From Numida meleagris (Eukaryota; Chordata; Aves; Galliformes; Numididae), in NCBI RefSeq assembly GCF_002078875.1, contig NC_034421.1:12601449-12665448 (forward strand): 64,000 bases of DNA. The letters are read 5' to 3'. This document shows positions 1 through 10,662 of this stretch, piece after piece. The notes below the pieces were generated by a model. The model saw nothing but the letters and a program-made list of their open reading frames with translations. It did not search any database and was not told the origin of the DNA. The first letter of the stretch is position 1; each line of letters starts with the position of its first letter. Made by a program: the position numbers and the translations under genes.

Positions 1-2669
1 GCAGACTATTCCAGGTGTGCACTGCTGTCTTACCAACACTGCCTTTAGCTGAATAATCAGCACTTGTGTCTGTGAGCTGAGCTACGGGAGCTTCAGGAGA
101 GTTCATTTGCTTGGAAGAAGCTGCTCATTAATGTTGCACCTGTATGTAGCAGCGAAAAGAGAAGTGCTGGCCTCAGTCTGGTAGTGCAGGGCCTGGGTTG
201 GCTGCCAGGGCACACCGAGGGTGGGTACATCTGACCCAGAAGCATCCCATTCCAGAACTGTCAGCATCCAGGGAATGGAAGATGGGGCTCTAGATAGACA
301 AGTGGACGTGTTTAGTGGGGGAAGTAAGCAAAAGTGCTGCCCACCGCTTCTGCCTGACTCAAATGGCATCTCTCCTTTCTTGTTCTGTCCTTTTTTCCCT
401 TTTGCTTCTTTAATCTCTTTTCATGCTGTGCGTCATATTCATTCCGTTTAGGAAATGCTACTGGTGCCCCAGTGGTATTTCCTTGATAAGCAGTGCTGCA
501 GTTGGCCTGGAAACACATACAGGAGTGTCCATTTCTTAATATATTTGCATTTTCAGTGGCTTGGGATAAGACTATCAGAGAAACTACCTCTTTTCCTGTC
601 TGCAAGAAGAGAATTATTGGACAACAGCAATTCACCTGTATCACGGGCAGAAGGGCTGGGGTGGAACAGCGGGCGTGTGGCTCCTGCCTTGTTGCACTGG
701 GGCTCCTTGGGTTGTGTGGGGTCTGTGGGATGCCAGGAGCACTATTTGGGTCCTATTTCAAATAATTTTCACTCAAATAGGCCCTAAACTTTTTTTCCAG
801 TGGTGACCCTGCATTTCTGGCAATAATTGTGTGTAACTTGAAGTACTAGCTAATGACTTGGCTTGAATTAAAACTTCTGGGCCTGTAGCACCACTTGTAA
901 TTGTTACAGTCCACAACAATGTGCAGAGCAGAGGCTGTTTCCAAATCAAAGTAAGTTGTAGTGGAATAGTTTGAGTTCTGCATTGTTCTTGAGAGAAGTT
1001 ATGGTTGCAATGGAGGAGGCAGGGTCTGATGCTCATAGTGGTAAGTGTTCATGCTGTGTCTTGAGAGCTGTAAGGTTTACAAGACGAAGGTGGATTGTGT
1101 TTTTGCACAGAAGTTACACCAGCTTTTTTTAAATATGTTGTTAAGCTGATGAAACTTCTGCATGGAAATGCTTACATTAACAGTGTAAAGTATTTATATG
1201 GGCATTTGCCAAATCTTAAAATGGATTTTAATTGAAGAAGAATACCTTTTGTGCCCATAGCTTTACCTCTACACAAATCAAGATGAAGAAGTGTTGTATT
1301 TGTTACTTGGTTATGGATCAGTGTTGGTCTCGGTCCTCTGAGATGGTGTCTCCATTGCCTCCTTACCCTACACCTCTCGAGCTCTGAAACTATGAGGGAT
1401 GTAAACAGCAGACTTCCTGGCAAACAGAGCTTTGACTTCTACGAATTTGGCCTGATTTAAGAAAAAGAAAAAAAATGAAGGTTTTGCTTTGTCTTGACTA
1501 ATTTTATAAACAGTTTAATTAAATTTGCTAGAGATCTTTTTTTCCCCCACTTCCATGCATACTCACTATGATGACACAAATTGTGAAATCCTATATTTTG
1601 GGAAGGAGATTGCAAGTTGGGCTGGTTTGAATTGTGCTCTGTTTGGAAGGAATTTGGGTGCAGAAAAGCAGAATGAGAAGTGGATGGGTCCAGGGAAGCT
1701 GAGGAGCGTGCCCAGGAGGTGATCCACGTGGTACACCTGGGGTTTGATCTGCGATTCAGCTTCAGCTTGGCTTTATGTTTTAAGAGTTTCTTTGTTGTCA
1801 CTATAATAGACTAATCCCTTGAATAATTAGTTACTATTGGATGTTTTAAAAATGACTGCCTCTTGGATTTGTTCTCTTTAATAGTCCTAGATGTATAGTC
1901 CCTTCTTTAATAATCCTGGATTTATTAACAATTGGGACAGAGTGTGAAATCCTGTTACACCAAGCTTTCTTGGTGGGAAAAGGGCTGAGGGAGATGCAGG
2001 AGTGCTGGGGGAGCACATGCTGGCCTCATGTCATGGTGGAGCTTCTCACCTTTCCCACTGAAGCTCTGGGGCTTCAGAAAGTGTCCCCAGAAGTTAGTGC
2101 CATGGAGAAACCGGGTTTCAGCCATGACTGTATGTGTAGTGCAGAAAATTGCTGTTTGATATCTCAGAACAGAGGTACTCGTATCCTAAATCAGTTCCTG
2201 GAAATATCATTGGATTATTAGGCTCATCCTCAAATCCATTAAGCAAATTACAGTTAATCAGTCAAACAAAAGAAGAAAGATCTTTTGCAAGGCCTTGCCT
2301 TTTGAGCCGCGTGGAGAAGCTGTAGTAATATTTTAATTTTCCGTCTGTCAGTGAATGTATTTAGTCACTTCACTTTCTTGTGGAGGACTGGAAATTAGAA
2401 ACTGAGGTTAATTATCTGCATTAAATGAAATATGTGAAGACCACAAAAGCAAAAACCTTCACAATTCGGTATGGTCTGTTAAGCTAGGCAGACTGCTTCA
2501 GAAAGAGAGGGGTGATTTTTCCTTGTTTTGTTCCGATTGAAGGGTTTTAGTCACAGTAATTGAAATGATTAAAAAGTCAAATTGCTTGCAAGTGTAATTC
2601 CGAGCGTCTCTGAGAAGATGCGGCACTGGGTGAGAGCTGTGGCAGCAGGCGAAGGATTTGTGTGGCCTC

Positions 2670-2919
2670 ACTGGTCCTTGTGGAACCTTGTTGGGCCGTG
2701 CTGGGCCTTGTGGAACCTTGTTGGGCCGTGCTGGGCCTTGTGGAACCTTGTTGGGCCGTGCTGGGCCTTGTGGAACCTTGTTGGGCCGNNNNNNNNNNNN
2801 NNNNNNNNNNNNNTGGGCCTTGTGGAACCTTGTTGGGCCGTGCTGGGCCTTGTGGAACCTTGTTGGGCCGAGTTGGGCCTTGTGGAACCTTGTTGGGCCG
2901 TGCTGGGCTTTGTGGCGTA
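2670..2919. repeat. 30-bp minisatellite with 10-bp internal sub-repeats
   Basis: At least seven near-identical 30-bp units are visible, interrupted by an N run. Each unit is three related 10-mers: CCTTGTGGAA, CCTTGTTGGG, CCGTGCTGGG. This suggests that the 30-mer grew from a 10-bp ancestor. One unit has GAGT for GTGC near 2870, and the right edge decays (GGGCTTTGTGGCG). The period is a multiple of three, so long frames run through it on both strands. They are not genes. Confidence 0.97.
2789..2813. other. Assembly gap of 25 N inside the minisatellite
   Basis: There are 25 consecutive N bases within the tandem array. The distance between unit starts on either side (2761 and 2813) is 52, not a multiple of 30, so the gap length is out of register and is probably a placeholder. 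The true copy number is unknown. Confidence 0.95.
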
Positions 2920-3162
2920 TTTGGTTGTCAGAAGGCACAGGGGATTCTGCTGTTGTAGCACGCGTGTGACTCTGGCTCGCAGTGTCCTGGGAGATGTTTC
3001 TGTCACCAGGCCCACAGGGCTGCAGGAAGCCTTGCAGCATCATGGTTGGCTCCCAGAGGTTTCCTTTCACGATGTATTTCAAGTGTTTTTTCCCGGAGTC
3101 ACGCTCAGAAATGAAATTGTAGCAGGTCACGCTTGTGCATGAAAGCAAAGCCATCATTACTC

Positions 3163-3184
3163 GAAGGCCTCGTGCGAGGCCTTC
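3163..3184. repeat. Perfect 10-bp inverted repeat with 2-base loop
   Basis: GAAGGCCTCG and CGAGGCCTTC flank a TG centre. This is a GC-rich near-palindrome about 240 bases past the end of the minisatellite. No terminator or RNA gene is implied in this genome. Confidence 0.85.
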
Positions 3185-5922
3185 TCTGTTGTAAGGCAGT
3201 GATGAATTTAAGTAGAACTGCTGTAGTTTTAAGTCAGATTATCCAAATTCTATAAATCCTACGTGGAAATTGGATTTTACCTTTGAAGACTCCAGAGTGC
3301 AATTTTCTGGTAAGATCTGGAGTTATTTGGTCCTGTGGCCCCCAAGATACAGCTGCCTTTACAGTACTGGCTTTTAGAATGTGTTTAGCATGTTTTGATC
3401 AAAAACAGTTAGAGGTGGGGAAAAAAACTCTTTGAAAAATGTTCCACCGAGGTGGTTAGCATCAGGACCTCGTTAGTCCCTGCACTTAACTCCAGAGCTA
3501 ATGACCAGAACCTATTGGGTTTTATTTTTCCCTCTGTCCCTGTATCTTCCATCTTCCCCGTGCCATCGTCTGTGCACTCCCTCTTTCCAATTTCCTTTTG
3601 GTTTCTCTTTTTTTCTGTAGGCTTAGTTCTTTGTCATTTCGTCTCCACGGTGTGTTCACACCACTGCCAGTGCTGGAAGAAGGACAGCAGTAGGTGTGGG
3701 AAGGTGGAATTGCAGTTTTTATTTTCCTCAGCAATCCACACTTAGAGTGGTTTAGCTCTACTGGAAAACCATGCCTTTAGCATTCAACAGATTTACCCTT
3801 TTGAATCATAAATTTTGGTCTTTTTCTTGGCTGGCAATCAGCTTTGCAGACTGGGCGAGGCTTATCTGGAAGAGTGGCTTCCTTGTTCTGCTGTTACTGC
3901 CAGCCCCGTGTGTGCGCTGGCTTTAAGCGCTCTGGCCAGCACGTGTATTCCTGTGGGATCGGTTTTCTGATGGCTGAGGACCTCGCTGTGCTTTCATAAG
4001 GGAAGTGCAACTCAGCCAAGTGCAACGGAGCTCCTGGGAATTGCAAGGTAGGGTGCAGGAGGAGATGCGCTGTGGCTCTGTCCTGCTGGAGCTCCTGAGT
4101 TTGGGTAATGTTGCCCTGGATGTGCCTCATGGAGGGAAAAGCTGTAAAACCGTTTGGCACCAGACATGCAAGTGGATGCTGGGACGAAGTGATTGTTGCC
4201 CTCGAGGGTCCCAAAAGAGGAATCAACAAATAGAAATTATTCTATTAGCAGGGGCAGAGTTCACAGGTTAACCATCGTGTCAAATCAATGAAATGCAGCC
4301 TTGATCTCCTGCACAAGGGCTTTATTGTGCATAAAGAAGAGTGCCCAAGCAAAGACATCAAGTTCTTGCGCTGTAACGTTGCAGTGTCTTGAAGAAAAGG
4401 AAGCTCTTTGCAGGCTGCAGCATGAAATGCCTCCATCAGACACCAGCTTCATTCCTGCTTCTAAAGATTGTAAAACGTGACCTCAGAGCCTTCTTGCTCT
4501 CCTTATGGCCAGACCCAGATTGCCTTTCCACAGAGCGTGTGGTTTTTTTTTCAATTTAATTTTATTTTTTTTAATAAAAAGTTCAGATCTTTTGCTAAGA
4601 AGGCTTGTCTTTGTACTTCTAACTCAGTCCATGTGACTGTCATAACATTTATTTCCTTAGGAAATGAAAAATGTTCCTTCATGAGCAAAGCCACAAAATG
4701 AAGCTGGCAGGCCCAGGTATGTGCAGCATGTATCTTCTGCTGGTCTGCAGGCGTGGGGCTACGGCCGTCACTCCTCACTCCTTGGCTGCTTGGTCCTTCT
4801 CTCTGCCATCAAAAGAAAAAGCAAAGGACTTCTCTGTTGTGGAAGTATTTGCATTTAATGTGTCTTTGAAGGTCTGCACACTCAGGGAAACTGTGTTTTC
4901 CTCTCTTGGGAGAAGCTGCTTTTAAAAGGCTCGCTCTTCAAGATGGGCCAGCGCTAGAAAAAATACACGAGCTTGAAATAAGATGGAAATGGGCAGCAAA
5001 GGATGCATGCATGTGTCACCACAGTGGGGGATTTGTCACACCGTAAAATAGCGTTGTGGTTTTCCCCTCGAGGTGTGTGCAGGGAAGTCTGTGGCCTGGG
5101 GTGCTGTGAACGCTGCTGCCGGAGAAGGCAGAGCATCCTGCTGGCCCTGTCCTTGTCCCTGCCTGCTGGCTTTGGTTCTTCGCAGCACAGGCTGGAGGAG
5201 CCTGCTCCAACTGATCCGCAAACTTGCCTCCTTCTGGAGAGAGGGAGCTTTCCAAATGGGCCTGGGAAAAACTTTCCTTTTGTAATCCTGGAGATAACAG
5301 GTCATGCAGCTTCACCCAGTGATTCTTGCACAATAACTTGTGGTCAGGCTGAAGTGTCTATTTTAGAAAGGCATCCAAGTGATCGGAGGTCATGCAGCAT
5401 TTTTGTTACCCATGCCTGTGGTTAGTAACTCTCACTGTTAGCAGTTTGTTCCTTAATGCTCCCTTCAGGTTTTTGCAGCTAGAATTTTTCGCAGCTTCCA
5501 TTTCCAGCTGCAGGCTTTTGGTACAGCTTTGCTTGCACTACCTTTGCATATTTGAAAAAGCCTGATGAATGGGTGTGAATGCTCTCCCGAAGTGGCAGAA
5601 GCTTTGTTATGGAAGGCCCTTCGGTTTTATGAGACTTTTCAACCCTCCGGTCGACTATTAAACAAGCTGTAGCATGTCATGGTTGACAAACCTTACCGCT
5701 GGTCTCAGACCTAACCTACCAGTTTAAAAGGCAGTATTCTTTTGTGCGCAGGTTTCTGGGTGGGGACCGTTGGCTTCAGAGGGAAATTAACTTGTGGCCT
5801 CTCTTTCCCCCTCCCACCTCAAATAAATTTAGTTTTCTGTTAGCTGTTCTGTCGCTTCCGAGCACCAAGAGGAAGTGTCAGCCTGTGATTCAGGAGGACA
5901 GTGGATGGAAAAGTGTAATTGC

Positions 5923-5939
5923 AAAAAAAAAAAAAAAAA
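5923..5939. repeat. A17 tract
   Basis: A run of 17 A is followed by further A-rich sequence to about 5952. No retroposed body is recognisable in front of it. Confidence 0.9.
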
Positions 5940-6579
5940 GAAATTAAAAAAATCAGCTGTGTGATTAGCAACCGAAGATAAAATGTAAAAAGTTTTTTAG
6001 AATGATTCATCCATAATTATTCAAAAACAAGTTGAATTTATTCTTAAGCCTTGAAGAAGAGTTCTTGCAAGCCTGGCATTTGCCGCCTGTGATGTTTATA
6101 CACCTGAGTAAATGCCTGTCTCAGCAGTTTGTTGGTGTCGAGTGCTCCAGATCTAAATCCCTTCAAAGGTAAACGCAGCACACCTTTGTCTCTGCCGGGG
6201 CTCCTGCCTTTAAAGTGCAAGCTGGTGAGGTCGAACCAGTCGTAGCGGTGGCTGCTGCGGACAGGCAGGGTGCCGAGCTGCACGCCGCTTCCGAGCTGCT
6301 TCATGCAGGTTTGCTCTCTGTAGGTTTCTTTGTACAGTCTCTCTGGGATGCCGAAACCAGCTGCACCTTTCGCACGGATTTTAGGAGTGTTGGAGTGTGT
6401 TCCTTGTGGCACGGCGCTGCAGCTGCTGGTGCTACCTGCCCAACCAGGCAGAAGTTGGTATTTTATTTTCAGCCCCCTGTTTTCCAGGGAAGCTATCCTG
6501 CATCAAGAGACCTTTTTCAAATGCTTCTCTTGGTCTGTGATTGCCAAGCAGTTGGAAGCACGCCGTGCTGAGCTGGCTG

Positions 6580-6830
6580 AGATCCGTTCGTGGCGGTTGT
6601 TGTTTTTGTGCTCGCGGCTCGCCGCGCCGATAAGCATCCACAGGGCAGGGCTGCTCGGGGGCCGGGAGGGCAGCGCTCCACGCTCAGCCCCGGCCGCAGT
6701 GGGCGTCACTGCGGAGCAGCGCTGGGTGTTTCGTCACACCTGGGGCACGTTTTCCTCCTGCGAGAGGCCTGCTGCGGCCACGCTGCCTTTCCCCGCAGAG
6801 CAGGGCCCGCTGCAGCCCCGGAATGGCTGC
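6580..6830. promoter_or_regulatory. CpG cluster in intron 2 (candidate regulatory element)
   Basis: About eighteen CpG fall within the first 150 bases (for example CTCGCGGCTCGCCGCGCCGA), against a CpG-poor intron. No TATA box, start-site motif or exon can be assigned. It may be a small CpG island or enhancer; the function is inferred from composition only. Confidence 0.35.
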
Positions 6831-8204
6831 GTGCGTCTGCAGTTCCACTGAAGAGCTCATGCAGGCTTTTCTGATCCTGCAGCAGCCTTGGCTGAACAGC
6901 CAGCTGGCCCCATCTTGATCTATTTTCCTTTCTTGATGCAGAGCTTGAGCTCCCCTCCTCAGGAGCCGGCCATCCCTTGCAGATATCACTGCCTTGTGTT
7001 TGTCTTTGTGGGCTGGGTGACGTGGCTTGTTGGAGCTGTAGTGAGAGAGCTGATATCCCACCAATCTTACAGGGAAGATGCTGGCCTTGCGATCCTGCAG
7101 TGCCTTCCCACAGGTCTTCCCCGTGCTTAGAAGGGTGGATGCGTCCCACAGCTCAATCCTCCTCCGAAGTGAGATACATCTGAGAGTCAGTGGTTGCTTG
7201 GACTCAGCAAGGTCATCTAGGTTTTGGTCCCTGATGGCGATGCCCTGAGTCAGCTCTGTGAGGACTGCTCTCTTTCTCACCTCATGTAGGTTCTTCTGTT
7301 GGGAGCAGTCAACCGCACTGCCAGCAGTCAAGCTGCAAGCAGCCCTTTTTCCTTGTTAATTGCTGTCTGTGGCTTGGCACCAGTGATGCCAGAAACCCTC
7401 CCAGGTAGCCCATCCAGGGCTGTGGTCCTGGGTGTAGTGTGTTGCCTCAGGTGGTATGGAGCAGGGTAATCCTCTCGTTTCCCGGCTTTGGAAATCATCC
7501 TGAAGCCTGAGCTGAAGAAATAGGGTGGGACTGAAGCCAAACCTCTTGTTCCAGATGGGACAGTAGTGGCAGGAACACCTATTGTCCACAGAGCTGTTGC
7601 CAAGCCACAGACAACAATTAGCAGGGAAGAAAACTGTGCTTCCTTCAAAATTTGAGTTTTGTAATTAATTTTCCTTTTTAAATTAAAAATACATACATTG
7701 ATATATGCCAAGTAGGCAAAATCAGGATTCTAGAAGCAAGCATCTGCAGTTGTATAAACTCGTATAGTTAGCAAGTTAATAAAACCAGCAGGTTTGTGAA
7801 ATGGAATCGTATTCAGTCCTGAGTGATAGCTGAGTGTGAACAGGATTATAACACCAGGGCAGAAGAAATCAGCTAAACCTGCGTCAGCCCCCAAAGTCCA
7901 GAGGGGGTCAGAGTGCCCTCTGAGTCCCAGAGAAATGCCTTACCAGCTCTTCACCGTCCGTCCCACCTCCAGCTTCCCGTATGGACTAAGCATGCACGCA
8001 TTATTTATTGGAGAGAAGCTGGTGAAAGCTTGTCCCCTTCTCTTTCAAACACATTGTTGGCTTTCCTTGCATTAATCCTCCCTCCTTTCTCTCCCGTCGG
8101 TCCCTCTGACGCATGATCAGAAGAGGCCGTTCAGTTCCTCACCGTAGCTGATGATAACTTCACTTCTCTCACTGCATTTCTTAAAATAGTTCTGCTCTCG
8201 GTAA

Positions 8205-8318
8205 GGACACGGGCCACGGCCACCCTGCGTGGTGTTGACAGCCGTCCTGCCTCGAGCAGGAGGTTGTGCTGCTCTGGCCCTTGGAGGTCCCTTCCGACAT
8301 TTCCGTGATTCTGGTTCT
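8205..8318 (+). mobile_element. CR1 LINE 3'-end fragment
   Basis: The order of phrases matches the 3' end of avian CR1: a GAGCAGGAGGTTG-like stretch, then TTGGAGGTCCCTTCCGACA, then a degenerate ATTCTGTG-type tail (TTTCCGTGATTCTGG). The element reads 5' to 3' on the + strand. It is truncated and diverged, with no coding capacity. Confidence 0.75.
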
Positions 8319-9639
8319 TAAATAACTGCCAGGCACATCCTCGTCTGTCACATGCATGTCCCGAGGACTTCATCAGCTTTTACGCAGCAATTAGCCCTGC
8401 AGAACCGTGTACTCTTACAGCTGAAGTAATGGCACTAACAGCTGTGTAAGTGGTGGCCAGGAGACAGGGAGCCACCGCTGGAAGGAATCGTGGAGTAATA
8501 GGAGAGCTCTGCTGTGCGGTGGTAGTGCTGTTCCAGCAACCACGTGAGCAAGGAGAGGGACTTAAAAACCTGCACTGAAAGTGAGGAATGAAACTGCCAT
8601 GCTGTAACAATCTCCTTTGCTGGATCGTAGCCGTGTCAGCCTCTGCTCCTCTAGGGGGTCCTCTGAAATCTCCCGTCTAAAAGGTTAAGCTGTAAAAATG
8701 AGGAAGGCATGTCTCCTTTCCTCTATCGTTTAATGGTTTTTAATTTGCTGTTTGATCTCCGTTCTCATGCGCTGGCTGCGTGGGAGCTGCAGTATTGGGT
8801 TACAAACAGAGCAAGTGACCCTTCCTTTAAAAACTGCAAGGCTTAATTAAAACAGGGCAATAGGAGTTGGTTTTTTTGTCGTTGCTTAGATTTAGTGTAT
8901 ACACGGGGATCCTCCCATGTCTCTTTAAATATCAGATGTGAAGTCTGTTCTGCTGGCGGTGGCATTCTCTCTGCAGGACGGCATGGGGAGGCCATGCATC
9001 TCCCCCCCAGCACCGTGCAGGTGGGAATGGGCTGGGTGCTATTGTTGGAAATCAGCAGTGATACATTCCAGGAACTTGTGCAGTATTTTTCGGAACCGAG
9101 CTTGAAGGTTTTAAGTGCAGATAGGGAAATATGTCATCTGTGTAAATGACTCTAGATTACCTGCAATTTGCTGGGAGTTACCATTTCTAAGAGCTTATTG
9201 CGACTGTAGGCATTTGAGGAAGCTTTTGATTATCCTGGGCTTATAAAATGTAATTGGCTATTTCTTAATTGTTGTCCTCTGTGACGTATAATTACCCACG
9301 ATGTAGAGCTTTTTATTTATCAATGCCGCAAACAGGAACTGCAGAGTGTCTGATGGAGATAAGTTTGGGGACTCCTCCATAGCCTGCAGTTGCATCAGGT
9401 GACCTGCCTGCAAGGAGCCCGGTCTCTTGCACAGCTCTGGGGGCCTTCAAAGAACCCAGAAACCTCCAGTCCCCGAGATCCCTTTTCTCACTGATGTGTA
9501 CCTGGGTGCTGACAGCCAGCTTGAGCGGGCTGTGCCAAATGTGGCTGTCGAGGTCTGAGGTCCATCTGAGCCCAGAGCAGGGAGCTGCTTCTCACGGCCT
9601 GCTCGCTGCTGGCGTTGTGCTGGGAGCAGGCGGTGCGCT

Positions 9640-9694
9640 GTGCTGGACCGGATGGTCTTGTAGGTCTTTTCCAGCCTTGGTGGTTCTGTGACTG
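9640..9694 (+). mobile_element. CR1 LINE 3'-end fragment
   Basis: GCTGGACCGGATGGTCTTGT, then AGGTCTTTTCCAGCC and GGTTCTGTGACTG, form the CR1 3' terminus in + orientation. The left boundary is unclear; related sequence may reach back to about 9560. Confidence 0.7.
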
Positions 9695-10424
9695 AGGACA
9701 CAGGGCTGCATGAGGTGGTCATGTCAGGGCCGAGGTCTGCTGCAAGCTCACCCTGTGCAGTGTGTGTCGTGCCCACAGTGCTGGCGCTGTCCTCGTTGCA
9801 GTCCAAGCTGCAGGAGGGTGCACTGATCCTTCGTGGGACATCTAGCATTATTACTCAGTTGAACTTGCACGATACGGGAGAATTCCTTGTTGTTCTGCGG
9901 TGGTTTTGCTTTTTCCAGCAGCAGTAACAGAAATGTCGGGTTGGGCGCTTTCCCCTCTTCGTCCTCCCCTGAGCTTGGCTGTGCCGAGGCTGAGCTCTGG
10001 GCCCTGTGGACAGCATGCAGTGTGGATCGACATGGCCCCATCGGGGGTTGTACCTTCTGTGTGAGGGTGGAGGGATGGAAGGGAGCATTAACAGTGCTCG
10101 TTCCTGGCTGGAGCCCTGTGCCAGGGCGCTGCTCCCGCACCTGAGGGCTTCCAGGACGTGTTCTGGTTGGTGTGTTTTCCTTAAATGCAGCCTGTAGGTT
10201 CTTTAGGTCCTCCTTGTAGTGTCTTCAGAGCATGAATTAAAAGCACGAGCCGCTCGAGAGTCTCCCGCAGAAGCGTGTGGCCGATTCCGAAAATAGCAAT
10301 GCCAGTTTCCTTTGAGGAACCACCTAAAAACAAAACCTTAAAATAAACCCCCCCCCTTTCTCAGCTAACTCTCCACAAACACAGAAGCTATTTGGTTTTA
10401 TTTTTGCTCTTTTGATGGACGAGC

Positions 10425-10592
10425 GGTGCCGACCAGCTCTGGGGAAGGCGGTGAGTCACTCACCCAACAGAGCGTCCATTGACGGCGAGGAGCGGCGCGG
10501 GGCCGCTGCGCATTGTTGGGGCTGGGCAGGGCTGGGCAGGCTCGGGCACCTCTCGCCAGCCCTGGAGATCAAACGCGGTGAGTCAGGCCGCA
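10425..10592. promoter_or_regulatory. CpG-rich cluster with two TGAGTCA sites and a G-quadruplex motif
   Basis: There are about seventeen CpG in 168 bases. A perfect inverted repeat, GGTGAGTCACTCACC (10450-10464), contains an AP-1 type TGAGTCA; a second TGAGTCA lies at 10579-10585. Between them, 10518-10536 has four G runs with two-base loops (GGGGCTGGGCAGGGCTGGG). The dense signals suggest an intronic enhancer or promoter, but nothing here proves activity. Confidence 0.4.
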
Positions 10593-10627
10593 GAAAAGCA
10601 AAGGGCCCAAATTAATTAATCTTGGGG

Positions 10628-10662
10628 TTTTTTTTTTGTTGTTTTTGTTTTGTTTTTTTTTT
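10628..10662. repeat. T-rich simple repeat
   Basis: This is a run of T broken by single G residues, immediately 3' of a CpG-rich cluster. Confidence 0.85.

Noticed and set aside
2498..3157. Possible CRISPR-like array or repeat-protein gene at the 30-bp repeat
   Set aside because: Units are directly adjacent with no spacers, the genome is vertebrate, and frames exist only because the period is a multiple of three.
6684..7331. 215-codon minus-strand frame
   Set aside because: It overlaps a CpG-rich, stop-poor stretch, has no recognisable domain and competes with several other frames.
8648..8659. CCTCTAGGGGGT, CTCF-like core
   Set aside because: Two core mismatches and no flanking motif; too weak without binding data.
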